A stretch of 64,000 nt of DNA, taken from positions 372,001 to 436,000 of the forward strand of contig DLGE01000001.1 of assembly GCA_002482535.1 (NCBI GenBank), written 5' to 3'. The stretch's first letter is position 1; each line of letters opens with the position of its first letter. This document shows positions 17,307 through 25,912 of the stretch, piece by piece. Made by a program: the position numbers and the translations under genes. The notes under the pieces are model-generated. The model did no database searches and had not been told where the DNA came from. It saw only the letters and a list, made by a program, of their open reading frames with translations. This stretch comes from Peptococcaceae bacterium UBA7702 (GTDB lineage Bacteria > Bacillota > Dehalobacteriia > UBA7702).

Positions 17307-19466
17307 ATGAGTAAAATATTGGTTTTAGCGGAAAAGCCCTCGGTGGGCCGGGAACTTGCCCGGGTGCTGGGTGCTGATAAAAAAGGAAATGGCTGCTATC
17401 GTGGGAGCCGGTACATCGTTACCTGGGCCTTGGGGCATCTGGTCAGCTTGGCGCAGCCGGAACATTACGGAAGCCAATGGAAACAATGGTCTTTCGAAAC
17501 ATTGCCGATGCTGCCCCAGCCGATGGAACTAACGGTGCTCCCGGAGACCTCGAAACAATACCGCGTCGTAAAAGAATTGCTCCACGATAAGGAGGTCGCT
17601 TCGGTGATCATTGCCACCGACGCCGGACGGGAAGGGGAATTGGTGGCCCGTTGGATCCTCCAAAAAAGCGGCGTAAAGAAGCCGCTTCAGCGGCTGTGGA
17701 TTTCTTCTCAAACCGACAAAGCCATCAAAGAGGGTTTTTCCCATTTGAAAAATGGCAAAGAATATGAAAATCTTTTTCATTCCGCCGAAAGCCGCGCCGA
17801 AGCCGATTGGTTGGTGGGCCTCAACGTGACCCGGGCCTTAACCTGCAAATATAACGCTCAGCTTTCCGCGGGCCGGGTGCAAACGCCGACTTTGGCCCTG
17901 ATTGTGGCCAGGGAAAAGGAAATCAGGGATTTCAAACCCCGGGAATTCTGGCGCTTAAAAGCCGACTTGGGTAAATTCACGGTGCGTTGGGACAACGGCA
18001 AAGGCAGCGGCGCCATTTACGATCAGAAAACAGCGGAAGAGTTGAAGCGCGCCATCATAAACGGCGCCTTTACCGTGACCGAAGTAGGGGAGACGGCAAA
18101 ATCCGTACCGCCGCCGCTCCTTTATGATTTGACGGAGTTGCAGCGGGACGCCAACAAAGCCTATCATTTTTCCCCCAAACAGACCTTGGATATCATGCAA
18201 AGGCTTTATGAAACCCATAAGGTACTGACGTATCCCAGGACCGACTCCCGCCACCTCAGTGATGATATCGTGCCGACGTTACCGGAACGCTTGAAAGCTG
18301 TGGCCTTCGCTGAATTCACCGCCGCCGTCAAAGAGATTGGCAAAGAAGGGCGCGCCATCGCCAAAAGCTGCATTAACAATCAGAAAGTCTCTGACCATCA
18401 CGCCATCATTCCCACGGAAGAAAGGCCCAATCTGTTGAAAATGACGGCGGAGGAAAAAAAGATCTATTTCATGGTGGTCAAGCGCTTTTTGGCGGCTTTT
18501 TACCCGCCCTATCAGTATAAAACCGTCGGCATCCGATGTTCCTGGCAGCAAGAATTATTCCGCGCCGACGGCAAGACGGAAACTGCCAAAGGCTGGCGTC
18601 TCGTCTATGACCTCGACAAAGAGGAAGAAGAGGAAGAATATCAGAACCTGCCACCGATCAAAAAGGGCGATTCTTTTATATGTAAGAATACGCTGTTAAA
18701 AGCAGATCAGACCAAGCCGCCCAGCCGCTATACGGAAGCAAGCCTGCTGGCGGCCATGGAAAACCCCAGCAAGTTGATTGCCGATAAAAAGATGAAGGAA
18801 TACATCGGCGGCGGCCTGGGTACGCCTGCCACCCGTGCTGACATCATTGAAAAGCTCTATCGCGCCTTTTATATGGAAAACCGGGATAACGTGATCCATC
18901 CCACCTCCAAAGCGATTCAGTTGATGGAACTGGTACCCACGGAGCTGAAAGAGCCGCTGCTGACCGCCAAATGGGAGCGGGAGCTGGAGGCCATTGCCAA
19001 GGGGCAGCGTGACAAAAAGAGCTTTATCGGAGAAATTCGCGGTTACACCCAGGATCTGGTAAAGACTGTCAAAAACAGCGCTGCCGTTTACCATCCGGAT
19101 AATTTAACCAGAACGCCCTGCCCCCAATGCGGAAAAATGATGCTGGAAGTCAACGGCAAACGGGGGAAGCTTCTCGTCTGTCAGGACCGTGAGTGCGGCT
19201 ATAAAAAGAATATCTCCATGAAAACCAATGTCCGCTGCCCCGAATGTCATAAAGTGATGGATCTTTACGGGGAAGGGGAGAAGCGAACCTATATCTGCGC
19301 CTGCGGCTTTCGGGAAAAAGCCGAGTCCTTCCATAAGAAACGCGGCGAACGGGGAAGCTCCAAGCGGGAGGTTCAGAAATATCTCCACGAGCAGGAGCGG
19401 CAGCAAGGGGAAGAGGAACTAAGCCCCCTGGCCAAAGCATTGCGGGAAGCAATGAAAAACAAATAA
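17307..19466 (+). CDS. topB: DNA topoisomerase III
   Basis: 719 aa type IA topoisomerase. The TOPRIM domain opens with LAEKPSVGRELARVLG and carries the acidic triad in IIATDAGREGEL. The catalytic tyrosine is in LTYPRTDSRHLSDD (about 305-320). Two C-terminal zinc-ribbon modules follow: CPQCGKMML to CQDRECGY, and CPECHKVMD to CACGF. It relaxes or decatenates single-stranded DNA crossings during replication and recombination. The length and zinc ribbons match the Firmicutes TopB group, some of which lie on mobile elements. Nothing around this gene suggests that. RBS GGAGGTAATC precedes the ATG. Confidence 0.93.
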   Translation: MSKILVLAEKPSVGRELARVLGADKKGNGCYRGSRYIVTWALGHLVSLAQPEHYGSQWKQWSFETLPMLPQPMELTVLPETSKQYRVVKELLHDKEVASVIIATDAGREGELVARWILQKSGVKKPLQRLWISSQTDKAIKEGFSHLKNGKEYENLFHSAESRAEADWLVGLNVTRALTCKYNAQLSAGRVQTPTLALIVAREKEIRDFKPREFWRLKADLGKFTVRWDNGKGSGAIYDQKTAEELKRAIINGAFTVTEVGETAKSVPPPLLYDLTELQRDANKAYHFSPKQTLDIMQRLYETHKVLTYPRTDSRHLSDDIVPTLPERLKAVAFAEFTAAVKEIGKEGRAIAKSCINNQKVSDHHAIIPTEERPNLLKMTAEEKKIYFMVVKRFLAAFYPPYQYKTVGIRCSWQQELFRADGKTETAKGWRLVYDLDKEEEEEEYQNLPPIKKGDSFICKNTLLKADQTKPPSRYTEASLLAAMENPSKLIADKKMKEYIGGGLGTPATRADIIEKLYRAFYMENRDNVIHPTSKAIQLMELVPTELKEPLLTAKWERELEAIAKGQRDKKSFIGEIRGYTQDLVKTVKNSAAVYHPDNLTRTPCPQCGKMMLEVNGKRGKLLVCQDRECGYKKNISMKTNVRCPECHKVMDLYGEGEKRTYICACGFREKAESFHKKRGERGSSKREVQKYLHEQERQQGEEELSPLAKALREAMKNK

Positions 19467-19486
19467 GAGAAAAAGTCTATGGTATA

Positions 19487-20995
19487 TTAGTTCTTTTGAT
19501 TTTTTTCTTTTTCTTTGGCGAGCAGTTCCAGTGTTTCTGCTGTGGCTTCTTCTAAAACAGAGCGTAATTGTCTGCGTGTATCATCGGAAAGAGGATCTTT
19601 GATGGGTTCGTTTTCCAGCATACCGATGGCTTTTTCACGAGCACGTTCGTAAACATCTTTGCCGCCGGTACGGCCAAGCCAAGTCTCATAGCTGTTTCTG
19701 TCAAAGAGTTTCGGTGCGGAGAGGTCGCGGAAATTTTCAAAGGTATGCGCGTGACTGATAAATTCACCGCCGGGTCCGACTTCCTCGATGACATCCAAAG
19801 ACATATGTTTTTCATCCATGGGGATACCGTGAAGTGTTTTTAAGATCATCCCGGCCATTTCGTTTTCAATGATCAGCTGTGCGTAATCCCAAGTAAGGCC
19901 GCCTTCTATCATGCCCAATCCGTAAATCATGTTGGCGCCTGCCAACGCGGGGATCAAAGCTGTGAGGGTGGCTTCGTGGCCGCTCTGGGCATCGACGAGT
20001 TTGCTGTCGCACTATCCGCCTGCCACAAAGCTGGGTACCTTGTAAAATTGGGCGACGTTGGCAACGGCGGCGGAGAAGAGCGCCAATTCCGGCGTACCCA
20101 CCGCTGAGAGGGTGGAGCAGAGATCCATCATTGCCGTGGAGGTACCGTAAATCAGCGGCACGCCCTTTCGAAGCGCCTGGCCGAGGACGAACATGCTGGT
20201 GACTTCGGCATTATGGGTGACCAGGGTTCCCGCCAGGTGTACGCAGGTGGTGCCACCGGGCAGCCCCATTGGATTGATTTTAGAACTTATGCCGCATTCA
20301 ATTGCCTGAATAAAAGAATCCACGGCGTCTTTGGAATGAACAAGGGGACTGATCGGATCGCAGCTTGTCGTAAACAGGGGCCGTTCTCTGAATTCAGCTT
20401 CACCGCCGGAGACAATAGCACCCATTTTACAGGCGGCGCGGATGTTTTCCGGGCGATTCATGCCGATGAGCGCATGTTTGGTGCAGTTGTTCAGAAAGCC
20501 TTCCATCACCCATACTTGCCCCACGTTGGGATTAACGTCTTCCGGTACCATGCAGCGCTCAAATACTACGATGTTGTCCATGGCATTGACCATACGGGCG
20601 GAATCCCAGACGTCCTTTTTATTTGGCTTTCTGCGCTTTTTGGTATAGGGATCAATAATATTGACAGATTCCCCAAAGTTTACAAAACCGGTGCGGGTTC
20701 CTTCGCAATACCAGTCCTTTTTTGGATTGCGCCCGCAAGCCCGGAAAGTACTGGGTGCCGTGGTCATGGCTTCTTCCACCAAATAAGGTGGTATTTTGAC
20801 GATGTGGGATTCGGCATTTACGGTACAGCCAATGCCTTCAAAAATTTCCCTGGCTTTTTCACTTTCCACTTTTATGCCGATTTTGCTTAGAACATCCAGT
20901 GTTGCGTAGTGGAGGCTCCAGAGCTCAGCTTCCTGGAACATTTTCAGTCCCAGTCCCTTTGAGGAGCTGGTGCCGGTTGGGAATCCTTTTGTCAT
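19487..20995 (-). CDS. mttB: trimethylamine:corrinoid methyltransferase MttB with pyrrolysine
   Basis: 502 aa when the in-frame UAG at 20012-20014 is read as Pyl328. Upstream of the UAG the protein ends FYKVPSFVAGG; downstream, in the same frame, it continues CDSKLVDAQSGHEATLTALI. Both parts match the MttB family throughout, and the total is close to the usual 495 or so. MttB transfers a methyl group from trimethylamine to a cognate corrinoid protein, with Pyl in the active site. SD AAGGAGG lies before the ATG. The gene has its own -24/-12 promoter and lies downstream of the sigma-54 activator's terminator. It is clearly related to, but diverged from, the copy at 27254. No mttC/mtbC corrinoid gene is adjacent. 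A simple nonsense mutation is unlikely (see the second copy). Confidence 0.92.
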
Positions 20996-21039
20996 TTTAT
21001 TTTCCTCCTTATGTTGAGTTGGTTTTGTCCTTTGTATAA

Positions 21040-21056
21040 TGCAATAACTGTGCCAA
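21040..21056 (-). promoter_or_regulatory. sigma-54 promoter of mttB (minus-strand copy)
   Basis: On the minus strand TTGGCACAGTTATTGCA matches the -24/-12 consensus TGGCAC-N5-TTGCA. It lies about 45 bases before the mttB ATG and abuts the T-run of the activator's terminator. Confidence 0.9.
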
Positions 21057-21062
21057 AAACAA

Positions 21063-21094
21063 GGCGCTTTCTTCCATTTTGGGAAGAAAGCGCC
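21063..21094 (-). terminator. terminator of sigma-54 activator gene
   Basis: Perfect 13-bp stem GGCGCTTTCTTCC with a six-base loop. It isolates the activator from the sigma-54-dependent mttB promoter just downstream. Confidence 0.85.
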
Positions 21095-21116
21095 TTTTCA
21101 ATTGATTTCATAATGA

Positions 21117-22547
21117 TCAATCTAAGATATCCGGACAATATTTTTTCAAAGCCCGGTAAGCGGAACTTTGACTAATCTTGAGCACATCGGCAATTTTTCG
21201 AGAGCTGCGAAACTCTCGGTACATACTGGCAAAAAGTTTTTTTAACTGCTCCTTATGGGTGGCGAGGATGCCGTCATAGCGGTCTTTATAGGAAAGCCCG
21301 GTGGCGGCCACCGGCATCGGAGAGGTTGCCTCTGCATCGTTCTCCTGATGGTTGCGGACAGGACTGGGCAGTTGTTTTACGGCGATAATTTCCTCGGTGG
21401 ACATGACGACGAGTTGTTCCATGGTGTTGGCCAATTCCCGCACGTTGCCGGGCCAAGAGTAGTCATTGAGGAGTGTCACACATTCCATAGAGATCTGTTT
21501 ATCAAGATCATATTTTGTATTGTATTTTTTGAGAAAAAAACTGAGCAAGGGGATGATGTCTTCTTTGCGCCGGATCAGGGGAGGAATATTGATTTCAAAG
21601 ACCTTGAGCCGGTAATAGAGATCCTGGCGAAACTTTCCCTGGTCCACCATTTCAGGTAGATTGCGGTTGGTGGCGGCGACGATGCGGCAGTTTGCGTGCT
21701 TTTCCTGGGTGCCGCCGACTTCGAAATAGGTGCTGTCCTGAATGAATTTTAAGAGTTTCGCCTGAACTGCGGTGGGCAACTCGCCGATCTCATCCAGGAA
21801 CAGAGTGCCGTTTTCCGCGGCGCGGATTAAACCTTTTTTACCTTCCTTGGCGGCGCCGGAAAAGGCGCCCCGGACGTAGCCGAAAAGCTCCGATTCAATG
21901 AGGGATTCGGGCAAGGCCGCACAGTTGATCTCAATGAAGGGCCCGCCTTTTCTGGGACTGTGGTCATGGATATAGCGGGAGATCACGCTTTTGCCCGTAC
22001 CGCTGTCGCCGGTGATCAGCACGTTGGAGTTGACTTCGGCAATGCGCCGGGCCATCCTGATGATATCCCGCATGACCTGGCTATAGGCAATGAAGTTTGA
22101 AATTTCCAATTCTTCCTCGCCTTGATCATCAAAACAGGCCTCAATTTTTTTGAAGAACTCTTCGGATTCTTCCAGTTCTTCCGCAATACCCCGACCCTTT
22201 GTGACGTCGCGTATATTTTCGATGACGAAGTCAACTTCCCCTTTATGATTGAAAACCGGCGATGCCGTGGTCAGCATTGTCACACCGGTGCATGATATCT
22301 GTTTACGGGTTAATCTCTTTTTATAACGCTGGGCCAAGGGGCTCAACCGCGGCCACCACAAATTTTGTTCTGTCATTTCCCGGGATCGTTTCCCAATCAT
22401 TTTTTCGGGCCGCTGGCCATAATGATTGAGACAGGCAGCGTTGACATAGACGACGACACCCTCGGCATCGGTGATGAAAATCTGGTCAAAGCTCTGATTG
22501 AGGATGCGCAACAGGTCTTCTCTGCTGAGGTTCGTGACGTTTTCCAT
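21117..22547 (-). CDS. sigma-54-dependent activator (PAS-AAA+-Fis HTH)
   Basis: 476 aa. An N-terminal PAS domain (about 10-115; ILNQSFDQIFITDAEGVVVY) is followed by a short coiled linker. The AAA+ domain (about 150-385) has Walker A GDSGTGKS (180-187), GAFSGA (227-232), Walker B LFLDEIGEL (249-257) and arginine-rich second-region motifs. A Fis-type HTH ends it (SRKIADVLKISQSSAYRALK, about 450-470). The sigma-54-contact loop is GAFSGA rather than GAFTGA. The PAS probably senses a small ligand or redox state. It sits between mttB and the MFS gene, and -24/-12 promoters flank it, so it is the likely activator of this methylamine regulon. Confidence 0.92.
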   Translation of the reverse strand: MENVTNLSREDLLRILNQSFDQIFITDAEGVVVYVNAACLNHYGQRPEKMIGKRSREMTEQNLWWPRLSPLAQRYKKRLTRKQISCTGVTMLTTASPVFNHKGEVDFVIENIRDVTKGRGIAEELEESEEFFKKIEACFDDQGEEELEISNFIAYSQVMRDIIRMARRIAEVNSNVLITGDSGTGKSVISRYIHDHSPRKGGPFIEINCAALPESLIESELFGYVRGAFSGAAKEGKKGLIRAAENGTLFLDEIGELPTAVQAKLLKFIQDSTYFEVGGTQEKHANCRIVAATNRNLPEMVDQGKFRQDLYYRLKVFEINIPPLIRRKEDIIPLLSFFLKKYNTKYDLDKQISMECVTLLNDYSWPGNVRELANTMEQLVVMSTEEIIAVKQLPSPVRNHQENDAEATSPMPVAATGLSYKDRYDGILATHKEQLKKLFASMYREFRSSRKIADVLKISQSSAYRALKKYCPDILD

Positions 22548-22581
22548 TGAAATCCTTCTTTCCCGGGGTTATCCCTACTTC

Positions 22582-22609
22582 ATTATAGCAAGATATTTAA
22601 CAAAAGCAA
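22582..22609 (-). promoter_or_regulatory. sigma-A promoter of sigma-54 activator gene
   Basis: On the minus strand: TTGCTT, 16-base spacer, TATAAT (plus positions 22604-22609 and 22582-22587). The first UAS palindrome lies just upstream, so autoregulation is possible. Confidence 0.6.
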
Positions 22610-22641
22610 GAAAATATTGAGTCATTATTGAATAATATTGA

Positions 22642-22659
22642 TGATTCAAATTTGAATCA
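22642..22659. promoter_or_regulatory. upstream activator site 1 (palindrome)
   Basis: Perfect 18-base palindrome TGATTCA-AATT-TGAATCA, about 195 bases upstream of the -24 element of the MFS promoter. The same half-sites recur at 22737. The candidate ligand is the neighbouring Fis-type activator. Confidence 0.75.
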
Positions 22660-22736
22660 GATACTTGGTGGATGCAAAATGGCAGATAAATGGCGTCTGT
22701 GTTGAATCCAAAGATTACCGGAAAGATTTGTGGTTC

Positions 22737-22754
22737 TGATTCATTCTTGAATCA
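22737..22754. promoter_or_regulatory. upstream activator site 2 (inverted repeat)
   Basis: TGATTCA-TTCT-TGAATCA, with half-sites identical to site 1. It is 95 bases downstream of site 1 and 100 bases upstream of the -24/-12 promoter, which is normal enhancer spacing for sigma-54 activators. Confidence 0.75.
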
Positions 22755-22853
22755 GTATAAAATTTTGCGCAAGAGATCGGCTTTCAAAACCTGGGAAATT
22801 TACATTTCTGTTGTATTTTTGGTCTTAAAAGTAATAAAAAAGGTGCGAAATCC

Positions 22854-22869
22854 TGGCACCGTTATTGCA
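22854..22869 (+). promoter_or_regulatory. sigma-54 promoter of MFS/MttB-like operon
   Basis: TGGCACCGTTATTGCA, -24/-12 type, about 85 bases before the transporter ATG. Confidence 0.9.
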
Positions 22870-22954
22870 TTATCAACCTATATTAGGTATTCGGTTGGCC
22901 ATCGAATAAAACGGTGAAGAATTCTTGCGACCATCAATCAAAGGAGGAAATTTT

Positions 22955-24301
22955 ATGAAATCTAATTCTACAGAATCCCCGAAAGAATCCCCGAAAAAGC
23001 GGTATCTTTACCGCAATAAGAGCCATCCCAAACAACTTTTGGTCTTCTTTGTTTTCATTACATTATATCTCTTCTACTACTTTTCAAAGAGCAACTTATC
23101 TGCGGCTACCGAGCCGATCCAAGTAGCATTCGGTTTTTCCAGCGCAAAATTCGGTATCATTCTTACCGCGGCGTCGCTGGTTTATGCTGTGGGGCAGTTT
23201 ATCAACGGTAATCTCACCGACCGCTTCGGACCCCGAAAATTATTTTTTATCGGTGCCATAGGGGCTTTGGCCGGTAACTTTCTCTTTGGTTTATCCAGCA
23301 GCTTTATACTATTCTTCATTACCTGGATGATTACGATTTACTTTCTCTCTATGGGTTGGGCCCCCAGTATGAAATTGCTTTATAACTGGTTCCCCCAGGA
23401 ACGCTGGGGTTTCTTTGGTGGCATCAGCAACGCCTTCTGTTTCTTCGGCAGCGCCATTGTTTTGCCCATTGCCGGCCTCTGTATCGACGCCTTTGGCTGG
23501 CGCTCCGCCTTTTTCATCCCGCCGCTCTTTACTTTGGTAATGGGCATCGTATTTTTCCTGATCGTGCGCAACACTCCCAAAGACGACGGTTTTGAAATCG
23601 AATGGGAAAACGACGCCTATGTCGATAAAACCAATGAAAAGATTGAGGCCAAAGACTACCTGGCAGTGCTGAAGAATCACAAAATGCTCGTTGCTGACCT
23701 TTGTTATTTTCTTACCAATATGCTGCGCTGGGCGCTGGCCAGTTGGGTCGTAAAGATTTTGATGGACGCGCCGGAAATTGGCGGTTTTGGCCTCGCCGTA
23801 GTCACGGCGACGCTGATCGGCTCCATGATGCACTGGGGGGCGGCGGCCCTTTGCTTTGTCGCCGGATGGGTCCAGGATAAGGTCTTCCACGGAGAACGTT
23901 GGCAGACCATCTTCATCTGCTTCCTCTTGGCCGGCGTTCCCTTGCTTTATCTCACCAAAGGTGCGGTGATTCTCGAATCTTCCTATGGTATCCCCGTCAT
24001 CTGTGCCATCATGTTCTTAGGCGGCGGTTTGATTCAGACCATCTGCGCGCCGATCTTCAACATCCCCGGCGATATCCTCGGCTCCCGCCTCGCCGCCACC
24101 GGCGTCGGCATCATGAACGGTTTTGGCTATCTGGGCGCGGCCTTTGCCGGCGTCGGTTTTGGCGCGTTGATGGATACCATTGGCGGTACCAATTCCTTTT
24201 ATGTCATCACCGCCCTTTGCATTGTGGGCGCCCTGCTTTCCCTGCTCTTAAGACCGAACAAAGCCGAACGTGAGGCGAAAAAGGCAGCCAGAGCGGAATA
24301 A
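22955..24301 (+). CDS. MFS transporter, candidate methylated-amine permease
   Basis: 448 aa from ATG 22955 (AAAGGAGGAAA upstream). About 12 transmembrane segments. LYLFYYFSKSNLSAATEPIQ and FGFSSAKFGIILTAASLVYA resemble the organophosphate:phosphate antiporter (GlpT/UhpC-like) branch of the MFS. The motif GNLTDRFGPRKLF is the MFS loop 2-3 signature. It is the first gene after a sigma-54 promoter and lies 54 bases before an MttB-superfamily gene, so the substrate is inferred to be a methylated or quaternary amine rather than a sugar phosphate. This substrate is not demonstrated. The usual trimethylamine permease family (MttP) is not seen. Confidence 0.85.
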   Translation: MKSNSTESPKESPKKRYLYRNKSHPKQLLVFFVFITLYLFYYFSKSNLSAATEPIQVAFGFSSAKFGIILTAASLVYAVGQFINGNLTDRFGPRKLFFIGAIGALAGNFLFGLSSSFILFFITWMITIYFLSMGWAPSMKLLYNWFPQERWGFFGGISNAFCFFGSAIVLPIAGLCIDAFGWRSAFFIPPLFTLVMGIVFFLIVRNTPKDDGFEIEWENDAYVDKTNEKIEAKDYLAVLKNHKMLVADLCYFLTNMLRWALASWVVKILMDAPEIGGFGLAVVTATLIGSMMHWGAAALCFVAGWVQDKVFHGERWQTIFICFLLAGVPLLYLTKGAVILESSYGIPVICAIMFLGGGLIQTICAPIFNIPGDILGSRLAATGVGIMNGFGYLGAAFAGVGFGALMDTIGGTNSFYVITALCIVGALLSLLLRPNKAEREAKKAARAE

Positions 24302-24355
24302 CATGACGCACATTGTTTTAGAACAATACATTTACCATCAAAGGAGGTGTCTGCT

Positions 24356-25825
24356 GTGAAAAAAGAGATGAAGTTTCCCGGTTATTTTGAAGTTCTCACT
24401 GCGGAAGAAATAAAGACCGTCCATGAAGATGCCCTGAAAATTTTAGCCGAAGTAGGCTTGGAAGTGAATAACGATAAGGCCATCGCTTTGTTGAAAGAAA
24501 GAGGCTGTCGCGTGAATAACGCTACGCGCATCGTTACTTTCCCCGCCGATGTCGTAACAGAATATATGGATCTGATACCTTTGCAGTTTACGCTTTATGG
24601 ACGTGATCCGAAATATGACTTTACGCTTCCCGACGATGGACCAATCTTTGGTACTGCCAGCTCCGGTACGAATGTCACAGATCCGCTGACCGGTAAAATC
24701 CGTCCTTCCAAAGCGGCAGATATTGCCCGTATCGGCCATCTGCTCAATGAAATGCCCGGAATTTCTATGTATACCTGTACGATTTCAGCGACGGACGCAT
24801 CTTTTGAATACCGCAACTTGGAACGCTTTTACCCTGCATTGAAAAACTGTTTAAAACCCGTCCGGGCCAGCGGTGTGGACTGTGTGGTGGAAGCGGAAAA
24901 AATTCTGAAACTTGCTTACATCGTTGCCGGCGGCGAAGAAGAATTTATGAAACGGCCCTTTGTGGCTTTTCATAACTGCCCGGTGATTGCCCCTCTGAAA
25001 ATGGATCACGACTCTACGGAAATGCTGATGTATTTTGTGGAACGGGGAATTCCTACATATGCTACGATTGTACCCAATGCGGGACTTACTTCCCCGTTCT
25101 CTCTGGGCGCTACTTTGGTCCAGCATGTTGCCGAGTTCATGGCGGTGTCGGTACTGATGCAGATGGTGAAGCCTTACACCCCCGTGATGTTTAACAGTTT
25201 GCCCACGGTGGCGGATTTGCGTACCGGGGCCTATGCTCCCGGCGGCGTAGAATGCGGTCTTTTGCATATGACCTGTGCCCAGATGGCACGTCATTATAAT
25301 GTCCCCAGCGGCGGTTATATCGGCCAGACAAATTCGAAACTCCCCGATGCTCAGGCCGGTTACGAGCGTGCATTGGCAGTTACCGGCGGTATGCTCGCAG
25401 GGATGGATATGTTACAAATGGGTGGCTTGATCGAGGCTTTGATGACCTTCGATTATGCCCAGCTTGCCATCGATAATGAAATCGCCCTCATGTTGAAAAG
25501 AGTGGTGCAGGGCATTCAATATGATGCTGCCGAAGTCGCCGAAGCTTTGGCAGAGACAAAAGCCGTTGGCCCTGGCGGTGTATTTATGGAAACGAATATC
25601 ACTATGAAAAATTTGCGTACACTCCAATTCATTCCTACCGTCGCGGATCGTAACTGCCGCAATGTTTGGGAAAGCGAAGGTTCCAAAGACGCCGCGGAGC
25701 GGGCTTTAGACTGGGTAAAAGAAATCTTAGCCAAAGAGAATCCCAATGCCATTGACGAGGATACGGACCAAAAGATCCGGGATCTCTATCCTGACCTGAT
25801 GCCCGGCGTCTCCAAGTTATCCTGA
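24356..25825 (+). CDS. MttB-superfamily methyltransferase without pyrrolysine
   Basis: 489 aa from GTG 24356, 8 bases after AAGGAGG. It aligns with the two Pyl-MttB proteins of this window along its length (GSRxLPD-type motif here as TNSKLPDAQAGYERAL). At the position of Pyl it has Gln324, in YIGQTNSKL. Non-Pyl MttB homologues studied in other anaerobes (MtgB, MtpB, MtcB, MtyB) demethylate glycine betaine, proline betaine, carnitine or gamma-butyrobetaine. The substrate here is therefore more likely a quaternary amine than trimethylamine. It shares the sigma-54 operon with the MFS gene upstream. A hairpin lies between it and the second MFS gene. Confidence 0.9.
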   Translation: MKKEMKFPGYFEVLTAEEIKTVHEDALKILAEVGLEVNNDKAIALLKERGCRVNNATRIVTFPADVVTEYMDLIPLQFTLYGRDPKYDFTLPDDGPIFGTASSGTNVTDPLTGKIRPSKAADIARIGHLLNEMPGISMYTCTISATDASFEYRNLERFYPALKNCLKPVRASGVDCVVEAEKILKLAYIVAGGEEEFMKRPFVAFHNCPVIAPLKMDHDSTEMLMYFVERGIPTYATIVPNAGLTSPFSLGATLVQHVAEFMAVSVLMQMVKPYTPVMFNSLPTVADLRTGAYAPGGVECGLLHMTCAQMARHYNVPSGGYIGQTNSKLPDAQAGYERALAVTGGMLAGMDMLQMGGLIEALMTFDYAQLAIDNEIALMLKRVVQGIQYDAAEVAEALAETKAVGPGGVFMETNITMKNLRTLQFIPTVADRNCRNVWESEGSKDAAERALDWVKEILAKENPNAIDEDTDQKIRDLYPDLMPGVSKLS

Positions 25826-25868
25826 CCGATTCATTTGATAACCCCGCCCTACTTTCATAACTCTTCAG

Positions 25869-25893
25869 GAAACCCTGTTTGATCAGGGTTTTC
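25869..25893 (+). terminator. hairpin between MttB-like and second MFS gene
   Basis: GAAACCCTG, loop TTTGAT, CAGGGTTTTC. The T-run is short, so it may be only a partial terminator. Confidence 0.6.
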
Positions 25894-25912
25894 TGGCTTT
25901 TAGGAGGCCTCC

